From: Cryptomeria japonica
Lineage: Eukaryota; Streptophyta; Pinopsida; Cupressales; Cupressaceae
Direction: 5' to 3'
DNA: 64,000 nt
Assembly (NCBI RefSeq): GCF_030272615.1
Contig: NW_026729256.1
Location: forward strand, 1-64,000
Shown: positions 1 through 9,328 of the stretch, one piece after another
Numbering within the stretch: the stretch's first letter is position 1
Layout: the number at the start of each line of letters is the position of its first letter
The notes under the pieces: model-generated
What the model was told of the DNA's origin: nothing
What the model saw: only the letters and a program-made list of their open reading frames with translations
The model's database searches: none
Made by a program: the position numbers and the translations under genes

Positions 1-135
1 CTAAGCGCCTTGTCCAAATTCAGCTTGGTTTCTTGGAGCAGAATTACGTCATTAGAGGATTTCTCTAACGAATGCCTAACCAAGCGTTTCTTGTCAAGAG
101 TTGAAAGGCCATTGATTCCAAGTGAGAATTCTCAT
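1..135 (-). pseudogene. LINE ORF2, N-terminal fragment, copy 0
   Basis: Start of the endonuclease reading MRILTWN from 135, the usual beginning of an APE-type LINE endonuclease. The frame breaks after about 13 codons and resumes one base later. The remainder lies outside the window. Confidence 0.65.
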
Positions 136-221
136 TGTCCTCCAATGGAGGATTTACCTCCCTTGGATCTTCTCAAAAAGTTGACCACACCGATGATTCC
201 TTTCTCCTTAGCCCCGTCCTC

Positions 222-1300
222 TCATTTTTGCTTGTTACTCCTCCTCCCTCTATTACCTTTGGTTCTCTCCAATAGACCATTAGTCGATTGGTTAATGGAT
301 ATCGGGTCGATAATGTCCAAGAAATCTTCATCATCAAATTCCTCTACCAACCTCACATCATATTCCACTTCCGTGTCTGACAGGCCCGTTTGAGCCTCCT
401 GAGATTTGCCAGGGGCCTTATCTTGCTCAATGATCCTATTTGTGGGGGAAATTTCATCGTGATTTTAAATTTCCCTGTTCTACTCCCTCTTCTTTTCTCC
501 ATTCGCTTCTTTGATGACCAGAGCCCTTGAGGGGATTATTGACTCATTTCTTGGTGTCGTAATTGCCTTCTCAATCATCTCATGACTCCCGTTCTTCATA
601 AGTCATCTCTTAGCCGACCCAACAAATATTTTGCAATTTTCTCTCATGTGAGACCTACTTCCACATCTTTCACAAAGGTACTTGTCGACTTCCACTTCAA
701 TTTTCTGCATCCATATCCTACCGTTCGATGTCAATCAAATCTTGGGGAGAACCCTTCTAACTTCAACGATTTTGATTCTGAATACAAATAAGAGTCATTT
801 TCCACCAACCTCTCATCTATTTATAGTGTCCCCAAAGTTCTACCTATTTTCTCCATGCTACTTTCTCCCCAATATTCGATCCGTAAATTATACAGCCAAA
901 TCCAAATAGGGCAGTCATACGGGGCCAATGGCACTGGGTCGAAATTTGGAAACCACGATTGCATATATAAAGGATAATTTTTGACAATCCAATTACCGTG
1001 GTGAAGGGTCTCCTCTTTCTCTTCCACCTCTGCAAAAATAACAATGAGGAATCCCCTTGGTATGAATTAAGCCACTACCTTGGCTTTCCAATTCTCCTTA
1101 ATCCAATATTTAATCTGCCTTCTCTCGTATCTAGATCGTACTACCCTTCGGATAACCACTAGTTCCACCCATAGTTCTATATTTTCTTCAATATCATCTG
1201 ACATATTAATCTCGACCAAGTCTGCTTCCACTTCCCTCCGCATTTTTCGACTTGATCCCACCAGTTTCTCCTCCGCGAACATTTCTTGCGGATCCACCAT
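222..1300 (-). pseudogene. LINE ORF1 (DUF4283-like, zinc knuckle), copy 0
   Basis: Minus-strand ORF1 relic starting with MVDPQEMFAEEK at 1300. A DUF4283-like core (WFPNFDP, then EYWGE and EKIGRTLG) lies at about 825-960 but in a different frame from the N-terminus, so the gene is broken. The zinc knuckle (CX2CX4HX4C) is at 633-674. The residue preceding the knuckle (Cys in other copies) is Tyr here, without touching the metal ligands. An acidic tail ends at a stop near 222. Confidence 0.75.
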
Positions 1301-1355
1301 TATTCCAGAACGGTTCTCTCAGACTCTCCCTCATCCTCTCCGCTATATAAATATC

Positions 1356-1371
1356 CCAATCTCCATTCCTT
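1356..1371. repeat. Target-site duplicate, right side, LINE copy 0
   Basis: CCAATCTCCATTCCTT, identical to the sequence flanking the 3' ends of the other LINE copies; it marks the 5' junction. Confidence 0.85.
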
Positions 1372-2100
1372 GTTATAATATCCTGTCATTTAATTTCACA
1401 CATTATTAATGTTTATATATAAAGATCACGTTTCTAAATGAAAATTTTAATTAAAAAAGGAATTATAATTTTTAAAAAAAAATCTAATAAAATAGATTAA
1501 AAATTTTAATTTCTTAATTTTAATATTTTGAAAAATTTGATATTTATCTATAATTTAATTTTGAAAGAAAAAATATATTTTATATTAAAAATGAAGAATT
1601 TTTTTGTTTGTAAATTTTCTCTATGCTTTTAAAATTGAGGTTCAAAAAATAAATTTCAAGCTAAATATTAGGGAAGAATTATTTCGATAACTCCTAAGAT
1701 TATGATTTTCTATTTTATGTAAGTTTTTCTTATATTATAGCTTTGTACATAAATTTAAAAGCTTAATGCTTTATATCTATACAATATTATATATTTATAT
1801 TTTATTACACATCCCTTCCATTTTACTATTAAAAATGGTCCCAATAAACCTCTCACCAGAAGAGTAAATTTGGGTGATGTTAATGTCTCAGTCCATTGCC
1901 AATTCCTCTAATGAGAATAAAAATTTGTTTTAAGAGCGTATTGTTTAAATTTTAAAACCTGACCTTTTCTATAGAAGGGAATGGTTATCTAGCTCTTAGA
2001 ATGCACCAAATATCTATTATGATGTATTTATCATGTACAAACGATAATAATGTCTTAATGTATTCTAGAGACTAAGACTGGGTCCCATGGAGGGGGGCTA
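1372..2100. other. AT-rich spacer, unit 1
   Basis: Very AT-rich sequence with A and T runs (densest 1440-1640). No reading frame, RNA gene or clear repeat family was recognised. Confidence 0.6.
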
Positions 2101-2357
2101 CCTAAAACATAGAGCTGGAGCTGCTAAGATTTTTTAGGAATATTTTAAAGTTGGCGGTCCCATAAATTTTGTTTTGCACTTCAGCTTAAAAATTTAAGAT
2201 CGTAAATTTAAGGATGCTATGAACTTTGTAGTTGAGATCAACTTAAGTTTAAACTGCTGCAAATTGGTGGTAAATAAATTTAATTATTTTCCTAAAATTT
2301 ATATGATTGACAAATGACATAATATATTCCTAAGCTCGTGGAGCTCTATTTTTTAGG
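2101..2357. repeat. Imperfect inverted repeat, possible MITE remnant, unit 1
   Basis: CCTAAAACATAGAGCT at 2101-2116 pairs, inverted, with AGCTCTATTTTTTAGG at 2342-2357 (15 of 16 matches). The 257-bp length and terminal inverted arms resemble a miniature inverted-repeat element, but no target-site duplication is visible on the flanks, so this could be a decayed element or coincidence. Confidence 0.35.
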
Positions 2358-2384
2358 AAAAGATTCTAAAACCTCTTGGCTGAT

Positions 2385-3515
2385 ATGGCAGAATTCATCA
2401 TGAGATACATCACCCTGGATGGTAGATGTGCTAGCATTTTCTCACATCATTTTAATATCTTAAACCATTTTAGGCACGGTATATTGATTTCTATTCCCTT
2501 TTATTTGGTTTCGTCCTTGGGGAATAGTTTAGTTAAACATTTTGAAAACCAGGATAACCCTATGATTCATGAAGGGCTTATCTTGTTGATTATGGAATAC
2601 GCCCAAGATCATGAAGTGAAACCCTCCCCCATTGATAAAACCCACATTTCCTCCTCTAACCCTGATGTGCAGTTGGTTTCTGATACAAAGATGCATGAGG
2701 ATGACAGTCGTACTGCCATGGATTGGCGTGATAGCAAAGATATGGAGCACCCTGAGTATAGACCAAAGAAATAAGGGGAGCTTATGGTGACCCTGGGAAC
2801 TAACGGTAGCAGGAAAATCAATCCTCCAAGGTGGGCGACAAGTAAGTTCAAATCTGGTAGCAGGAAAATGCAAGACCTGGAGCCACCCACCAAAAGGAAA
2901 ATGAAACTAACCAAACCTAGTGGGTCCAAAGTCCTGGACCATGAGATTAGGTTGGACATCCCTATCAATGTGGATGATGAGAAACATGGGTTTGAGAACA
3001 AACAAAATTAAGGTAAGATAAAGGAGGAGAGGGTGATGGGAAATTCCCTATTGGAGGCTACTAGAAGTCAGGAGATCTGTTGGAAGTGGGTGGAGAAGGA
3101 AATTGGATCCCTAAAAGATGGTATTAAAGGAATTGTTGAGACTTTCACGGAATCCCTTGGGCCCAATAAAACTGAGAAGATCATGAGTATGATCCAGAAA
3201 ATTTCTCAAGATGTGGAAACTATGAAGGTTGACCAAGAGCACAGAATTGAGAAGATGGAAGAGGATGCGAGTGAGATCAAAGAAAAGCTAAACAATTTGG
3301 TGGAAATCAGTAGGCAGATGATGAACAATAGTGCTGATGGTTTGGAAAAAAATAATTCCATGATAACTGATTATAGAACCAGGACCAACACCAGTGAGCC
3401 TCCCTTGGGGGAAAAGCAGAAAAAGATTGCATCGGAGGGTGGAAAGAGTGCTACTGGTGGGAAGACTAGCTCGGGTCCTTGCACTAGAACCAGGAGCCGA
3501 ACCCAGGGCCAGTGA
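2385..3515 (+). pseudogene. Unrecognised coding relic with coiled coil, unit 1
   Basis: Three open blocks (ATG at 2385 to a stop at 2772; 2775-3011; 3012-3515) lie in one frame, separated only by single stop codons, so they look like one former gene of about 376 codons. Block 1 has the conserved-looking stretch RYITLDGR, then HHFNILNHFRHG and IPFYLVSSL, and HEGLILLIMEY. Block 2 is basic. Block 3 is a heptad-rich, probably coiled-coil region (about residues 25-95 of the block), followed by a Lys/Gly/Ser/Thr/Arg-rich tail. I do not recognise the family with certainty; the company of retroelements suggests a transposon-derived protein. The same stops occur in all five copies. Confidence 0.5.
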
Positions 3516-3790
3516 ACCTCCAGATTCGTCATGGAGGATTTGGAGAAAATCAATAAGAGGATTATTTAGAAAAATGCTAAATTGATTCACTCTCTTAGTT
3601 GAGTGCTTTGCCTTGTTTTTTGGTTTAGCTGGTTTTTGTTTTTTGGCTTTTTGTCTGTGTGGGGTTTGTACCCTGTTTTGCTTAGTTTTTCGGTCGGGTT
3701 GGCTGCTGGCCTTGGTCTGTAATACTCTGGGTTTCAGGTCCCTGTAAAACTTGTTTATCTTTATAAAAAACATTACCCAAAAAGTAAGGC
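3516..3790 (+). other. T-rich 3' tail of the coding relic, unit 1
   Basis: GT/T-rich run with repeated TTTTTGG-like words ending in TTTATAAAAAACATTACCC near 3778. It resembles the 3' untranslated end of a retroelement or a polyadenylated gene copy more than coding DNA. Confidence 0.35.
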
Positions 3791-3979
3791 AATCCCATTG
3801 ATTAAAGGATTAAAAAGGATGGTGCAAAGTGATAAAATTGGTTTTTAGTTGTTGTGTGGCTTTGCTCATATTGTTGACAGTAATATCATGCCTATCAAAA
3901 GTTGTGCCGAAGTCCTTGGTTATGCTCAGGCTACTAGTCAAGTCATTCATTCCATTCCTATGCCTACATCCTTGTCTAG

Positions 3980-4402
3980 TGTGCTCATATTTACATCTTC
4001 TATCATAGTGTTCCACCTCCGTACTCTTAACCTCAACCTTCATACAACAATGTTACTCCTCCATCACAATCCAATATGTCCAATTTCAATCCATCCACTG
4101 AAGCAACCATCAATAACTTAGCTCAAACTGTTCCATTCCTACAACAACAGTTGGCTTCCATTACCCAATCCAAGTTTAATGTGCCCACATTTAATGTAGC
4201 GAGCCCATTATTTGATGGCATTGTCTATGTTGTCCCTCCTAAACATGTGGAAGTCTCTCAATTAGAGCTTTATAATGGAAAAAGTGATCCCTTGAATCAT
4301 ATGAAAATATTTCAAACTTTATGTAGTGACTTTCCTCACGATCAAAGACTTATAATGGTGAATCTAGACGTGATGTTTGGAGAAGTTATTAATGGTAATT
4401 GA
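3980..4402 (+). pseudogene. Ty3/gypsy-type gag relic, unit 1
   Basis: The frame runs from a stop at 3977 through a Pro/Gln-rich stretch, an in-frame stop at 4028, an ATG at 4076 and on to 4402. The part after 4076 (108 residues) has the pattern seen just before the gag capsid-like region of plant gypsy elements: ATINNLAQTVPFLQQQL, then PKHVEVSQLELYNGKSDPLNHM and a TLCSDF segment. It is cut off where the capsid core should follow. No protease, polymerase, integrase or paired LTRs are visible nearby. Confidence 0.55.
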
Positions 4403-6226
4403 TGTTTAGTCGAGTTTGAATTGGCAAATGTTGATTCAACCCCCGTCTTAATATATCGTGTTCCATTTGGGTGGATAGTAGTAGAATACGATAGTGGAGG
4501 AAAGGTTGGTTGAGAGAATTGGATTTTTTCTTGGAGGAGGGATGGAGATTAAGATGATGTATTAGAAAAATGAGAATTAATATTGAAGATGAGAGATGAA
4601 ACTGGATTTAGGATTGAAACTGGAAAAATAGGATGATGGATAAAATCTTGGTTAAGATAGATAGATAATTATTCAGAGGAGGGAATATAGATTAACACGA
4701 TTGATTGGAAATGAACTTTTTATTTAGAAGGATGGATGAAAGGTTGGTTGTGAATGTTAACTCATCTTCCTTAATCAAATCTTCCTCATTTTAGAAACAT
4801 AATCTTCTTCATACGTTAACTCATTTCCATCTTAGATATTGCTTCTTCTTTCATTAGTTAACTCAATCTTTAAAATAGGACCTTTATGTGCCCATTTATC
4901 CATCATGTAAATAAATAATTTATTATTATCCTCTCACAGACTCAAAATGGAAAAAAATCATTTTGTAGTTGAGTTGATTCAATGTCATCATTCTTATCCT
5001 TATCATCTATTGATTTTTTATTATAAAACTATAAATAAGATCCTTTCCCCACCCTTTTAGAATCACATTTTATGCAAATTCATTTTATGACATATGTTAT
5101 GATGTGAGGATCAAGCATCCACATACTTTCAAGGTGAACAACATCAACGCATCTTTCTTTCTGAGATTTGTAATGATATTGGTAAATAGGATTTATATTT
5201 AATTTCTTTTTTATGTTTTTGAGTATTTGTATTTCTTATTTTCCAATTTCCACGCAATAAAAGTTCCAAGAAAAATAAAGGAGAAGTTGGGTGCTCTGAT
5301 CCAAAAACAACATAGAATGAAAAGGATAAGAACAAAATTATCTCAGTTGAGGAGGAAGAGGAAGAGGTGAAGAAATTTAAGCACAATACTTGCAACAAAA
5401 GTTTCATAGAGAGTCAGAAGGGATAAAATAAAAAAAATAAAAACTATGGAAAAAAAAAGGGCCAATAATAAGAAAATGGAAAATATCAAAGCTTAGACAC
5501 ATAAGAAGAAAGATAAAAATAAATCCATATTTTTCCTTGTATAGATCACTTTATAGACTAGGAAAATCATTGGAAGTAGCACAGCTATATAGAATATTTT
5601 TTGTAGAGAATGAAAGATCGTTATCCAAGTCATATTGGACTTCATTGGGAGTAGTAATTATGTAATGGTAGATATAATATAGGAATTTTTGAAGGAAATG
5701 ATTGACACCATTAAGGAAAAAGGAGAGAAGGCAACACAACTATTGGATAACATTTGGACAAGTGCCTTCAGAATTAAACTTGTTCCTAAGTAATAGATCA
5801 CAAAAAGAGATCTATAAAAAAAGGAGCTTATGTATAAGTAGATAGTAGATACTCTTTGTTCTTAAAATGATGAGGCCAAGCAAAGAGTGAGAAGTGAGAC
5901 CATGGAGTCCACTAAAAGGCCCATGCTAGCCTACTAGCTAAGAGAAGAGTGTCGTGGTAGAAGAAGATAATATAAACAAAACGTAATATATTGTTTATGG
6001 TATAATAGGAATAAGTATAGATGAATTAGTCAAGGAGATCTAGGATGACACTACACAAACAGAGGAGGATATAAATATAATACAGATTGTGATATCAAGA
6101 CCTAGATGAACAAACAATACAAACAAAAAATAAATAAATAAAGGAGGAACATAATTGAAAGAGATAAACAAACGTTACAAGATATATTGCATGATAAATG
6201 AGAGGATAAAAAAATAGAGGATCTAG
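4403..6226. other. AT- and purine-rich spacer, unit 1
   Basis: No credible gene. GTTAACTCA occurs three times (4756, 4815, 4857), and a TATA-like TATAAATA lies at 5030-5037 with no recognisable gene after it; a solo-LTR or retroelement promoter is possible but unproven. From about 5260 to 6220 the plus strand is rich in A and G with simple A runs. Confidence 0.5.
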
Positions 6227-6509
6227 AACACAGGTCGCGCACGAGAGTTACTATTAGAAGCGATGTTAAGCAAAAACGAGCGGACGAGAGTTACAACACA
6301 GGTCGCGCACTTCACATAAAAGAACGCCCTCGGGTAACAAGTGGTAGTTGTTAACACAAAACAGCAGTCGTTTACGAGGAGAATGACATGCATGAAGTGC
6401 GAGAACTTTAAAAGACAATCCAAGAAACGCATTAAATCTAATTTTAGCTCTAAATGCACGAGGAAAAAGGATAAAAATAGATAAATATGTATCTCGCAAA
6501 ACCGTGCAC

Positions 6510-6518
6510 TATATAAAA
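6510..6518 (+). promoter_or_regulatory. TATA box of inhibitor gene, unit 1
   Basis: TATATAAAA, 162 bp before the chosen start codon. The equivalent box is at 20244, 33978, 47709 and 61430 in the other units. Confidence 0.6.
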
Positions 6519-6552
6519 TTCCAGTGGCATGCAAAAAGCCTGTTGCTACTGA

Positions 6553-6594
6553 ATGACAACCATGAAAGTTTTGTATGCAGCAGATTCAGATTGA
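6553..6594 (+). other. Upstream ORF (13 codons), unit 1
   Basis: First ATG after the predicted transcription start, reading MTTMKVLYAADSD then TGA. It overlaps, in another frame, an ATG at 6575 that would extend the main protein by 35 residues. Identical in all five units. Confidence 0.4.
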
Positions 6595-6679
6595 GCTATA
6601 TATTGTCCCAGAAGCGAGGGAAACATTAATAGAGCATTTGGTTCAGTCGGTGATTTCAATAGAGCAGTTGATTCCAAGC

Positions 6680-7237
6680 ATGGCGTCCTACAGAAGTGGT
6701 CTCTTGTGCGCAATCATGTTTGTAGCAATTCATGGAGGCTGGGCTCAGACTTCCGATACAATTAGTAATGCCTGCAGTAATGCCTTATATACACACTTTT
6801 GCGTTTCAAAATTGTCCAAAGCTTCTGGGGCTTTGGAGGCAGATTTAACCCAGCTTTCTGTTATTGCAGTCCGTTTGTCTAGTGAAGTAGCGAAACCTGT
6901 TTCTAGGTTTATAGAAAAGCTCAAAAAAAGAAATCCCAATGTCTCGGCTCTTGAAGACTGCTCAGATCTGTTGAAGGATACAAGGGAACAGCTTCATGAT
7001 TCACAGTCAGAACTAAAGCAATTGTCTAATGTCAATTTCATGGAATATGTAGAAGATGTGCTCACAAGGCTGAGTGGTGTGGAGACTAATCAGGATACAT
7101 GTTTGAGTGGGTTGAAAGAAAGCAATGTTCCTGCAACCTTGGTTTCCAGTGTAAAAGATAATACAGATAATCTGACCATGTTGATTAGTGATGCTCTAGC
7201 TGTTGTTAGCACTCTTCGGCAACAGGGACACATTTGA
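6680..7237 (+). CDS. Pectin methylesterase/invertase inhibitor-like protein, copy 1
   Basis: Secreted inhibitor of the plant PMEI-related family, which blocks pectin methylesterase in the cell wall or acid invertase. The 185-residue protein has a signal peptide at about 1-23 (hydrophobic LLCAIMFVAI, cleavage likely after Ala22 or Gln23). The mature part of about 162 residues is the usual family size. Four conserved cysteines are spaced as in the family: Cys32-Cys41 in the N-terminal hairpin and Cys94-Cys141 in the helical bundle. N-glycosylation sequons are Asn87 and Asn164. The start at 6680 is chosen because its context (A at -3, G at +4) is strong and the signal peptide follows at once; ATG 6575 has a weak context and would bury the signal peptide. 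No intron is needed. The Pro-Lys-Phe tripeptide described for tobacco invertase inhibitor is not seen; enzyme target cannot be decided from sequence. Confidence 0.88.
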   Translation: MASYRSGLLCAIMFVAIHGGWAQTSDTISNACSNALYTHFCVSKLSKASGALEADLTQLSVIAVRLSSEVAKPVSRFIEKLKKRNPNVSALEDCSDLLKDTREQLHDSQSELKQLSNVNFMEYVEDVLTRLSGVETNQDTCLSGLKESNVPATLVSSVKDNTDNLTMLISDALAVVSTLRQQGHI

Positions 7238-8287
7238 CTACTTTAGAAAACAGCTAAACATATTGGCTGTTGGCTTGTGAGGAGGGATATATATAGCAGA
7301 TAACACATATTTGGTGTTCAAGCTTCATCTTTGGTTACTTCTTTTGTTTGTGAGATACATCATTGTGCTATTTAGATACCATTTTTGGTAACATACAAAT
7401 GGAATGTTTGTGATTCAAGAAATGTTTTAAATGTTGTTATTGTGTTTGATTTTAGAAATATATTTGTAAGATATATTATTGAATTTTAATTTGTTTTGAA
7501 CATTTATCTTATAGTTTGTATGAATTATTTTCTTTTTCTGATGTTTTATAATGGAATTTAGATTCTTTTATATTTCATGATAAGTATAATTTTAATAAAT
7601 TAACTACGATCAATGAAAAAGAAATTACTAATGAAATGCTTGAAAATCTTGCAGTAAGTATGGTGTACCCTGCATCACTGAGTATTGAAATATTGAAATA
7701 AATTAAATTAAATGATGAATTATATTTATATTATAAATTAATCGAAAGATTATAATTTTTCAAGAGAGTGATCTGGATACTCATTCTTAAAAACACAAAA
7801 TTTACTGGCATCTATATAATACAGTTTTTCCAATAAATCAATATATTTACTACAGTTTTCACTTGTCTGTAATTTTCAAATAAATTTTCACTTTTATCAA
7901 AAAAGACTTAATGGAATGCGGATCGCCTAATGTAACTGACATTATCCTCAGATAATGTAACTGCCATCTTAATGAATTGTACCAACGGTGACGTGGAAGA
8001 CCAACTGGTTCATCTTCATCATCGTCTCTTTAAAATCGCTCCTATCTATGTTAGAATAATTGCTACTATTTCATTTTCTTCAGCTGCAGGTTTGGACACT
8101 TGCTTTCCGGTCCTCCAAGCGAGCTCTTGGACTTACACCAAATAGGCAACGACATTTTGCTATGAAGATCAGTTAATGCAAGAACCCTCTCGCCTCTCTC
8201 AGTATAGTAGTTTCAAAACTGATAGGATATATTTGTAATTGAATATGCATCCTCTTCATTTGCACGGGCAAATAACTCTACGACTAA
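7238..8287. other. 3' flank of inhibitor gene, unit 1
   Basis: Contains the 3' untranslated region; the nearest canonical AATAAA is far downstream at 7594-7599, so an AT-rich non-canonical signal is more likely. Farther on, TAATGTAACTG is repeated directly and a short hairpin (ACATTATC-CTCA-GATAATGT) lies at 7939-7958, followed by TGACGTGG at 7989-7996. A less AT-rich patch at about 8075-8170 looks faintly exon-like, but no protein family was recognised. Confidence 0.5.
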
Positions 8288-8965
8288 ACACAACCTATAA
8301 ATTCAACCTTAATCTAACCCTAATTGAACCCTAACTCTTATTCAACTATGATCCTAATTGGATTCTAGCATGAATCTTAACCCCAATAAAACTTTGCTTC
8401 CAATTTAACCTTAACCCTAATTGAACTCTTATATGAACCCTAACTATAATTAAACCCTTTCCACAATCAAATCCCATCTCTAATTAATTATAACATTAAT
8501 CCTTAACCCTAATCTCTCTACTTTAATGTTGATCCTAAACTCAACTCTAACCATACATTTGAACCCTAACTACAACTTCAACCCTAATCTACACCTAATT
8601 CAACCCTATTTTTAAACTTAACCCTAACCCTAATTGAACTATAATCTCAATTAAACTCTAATCCTAACCCTAATCGAGCCCAAACCCTAATCCTAATTGA
8701 AGTGTAAGACTAATTTAACCCTAACCCTAATGTAATTGAAACACAACCCTAATGCTAACCATAATTTAACTCTAGCACTAATTGTAATTGAACCCTTATT
8801 ATAAGCTAACCCTAAAATTAACCCTTACCATAATTACTAAACCCTATTTTGAACCCGAACCATAACCCTAAAGTAACCTTAATTGTAAATCCATCCCAAC
8901 CTTAAGCATATCCCAATCTTTATGCTAACATAACCCATAAACCCATTTGAACCCTAACACTAACC
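8288..8965. repeat. Degenerate CCCTAA (telomere-like) block, unit 1
   Basis: Many CCCTAA or AACCCTAA words at irregular spacing, often joined by ATTGA or ATT (CCCTAATTGAACCC-like), with a few back-to-back CCCTAACCCTAA pairs. The core is six bases and not the common plant CCCTAAA. An AT palindromic run (TTAAATTTAAATTTAAATTT) follows at about 8966-8985. It is an interstitial, decayed telomere-like or satellite repeat. Confidence 0.75.
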
Positions 8966-9077
8966 TTAAATTTAAATTTAAATTTAATTTAAGATCGTAA
9001 CAGTTGTTCACTTCTAGTTTTATTTGGAAAAAAGGTTTGTAAGATTTAAAGAAAAGATTTGGCTTAAAAGTATTGCT

Positions 9078-9093
9078 CCAATCTCCATTCCTT
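9078..9093. repeat. Target-site duplicate, left side, LINE copy 1
   Basis: CCAATCTCCATTCCTT next to the LINE poly(A) side (T-rich on the plus strand); perfect match to 15090-15105. Confidence 0.88.
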
Positions 9094-9328
9094 TTTTTAT
9101 TTTTTTAATTTTTTAATTTTTTCTGAAGCGAGATCTTCCTAGGAGGCAATACCCTTTTTTATTAAAAACTGAAAAAAAAAATTACACAGTAGACAAAGCC
9201 AACCTCTCATTTATACAAATACATAATCCCATTACCTATTTCTACCACCCTTTCAATAATCTCCACAGGCATGATACCATAATTCTCTCTCATGTATCTA
9301 TTGAACTTGTCCAGGCCATAATCCTTCA

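Larger units (their letters stand above)
1..1355 (-). mobile_element. LINE (L1-type), 5' part, copy 0
   Basis: The 5' portion of a minus-strand LINE whose 3' part lies left of the window. It contains the 55-nt leader, ORF1 and the first codons of ORF2. The 5' boundary at 1355 is set by the target-site duplicate at 1356-1371. Confidence 0.85.
6227..6679 (+). promoter_or_regulatory. Promoter and leader of inhibitor gene, unit 1
   Basis: A locally CpG-rich patch in AT-rich DNA. The 16-mer AACACAGGTCGCGCAC occurs at 6227-6242 and 6295-6310; an 11-mer ACGAGAGTTAC at 6241-6251 and 6284-6294 gives an A-B-B-A layout. RY-type words, CATGCATG at 6388-6395 and CATGCA at 6528-6533, are known binding sites of seed/embryo B3 factors; use here is inference. 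The TATA box TATATAAAA (6510-6518) predicts transcription from about 6540-6550 and a leader of roughly 130 nt. Confidence 0.6.

Noticed and set aside
10-393. Plus-strand 127-residue open frame and its copies (13744, 27478, 41212, 54944)
   Set aside because: It lies antisense to the LINE ORF1/ORF2 region, which shows real domain motifs on the minus strand; the plus frame has no domain.
1080-1409. Plus-strand 109-residue open frame and its copies
   Set aside because: Antisense to LINE ORF1 and running through the element's 5' junction; serine/threonine-rich shadow.
5144-5407. Minus-strand 87-residue open frame
   Set aside because: Low-complexity serine/leucine/phenylalanine sequence from purine-rich plus-strand DNA; no promoter or domain.
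6223-6534. Minus-strand open frames of 103 and 77 residues over the inhibitor promoter
   Set aside because: Two overlapping frames in CpG-rich regulatory DNA; no family and no supporting signals.
6575-6679. Start of the inhibitor at the upstream ATG 6575 (220 residues)
   Set aside because: Weak start context, and it would place 35 polar residues before an obvious signal peptide.
8288-8965. True telomere or chromosome end
   Set aside because: The words are irregular and degenerate, and the block repeats internally in every unit.
8288-8965. CRISPR-like regularly spaced repeats
   Set aside because: Spacing is irregular, words are only 6-8 bases and the DNA is plant nuclear.
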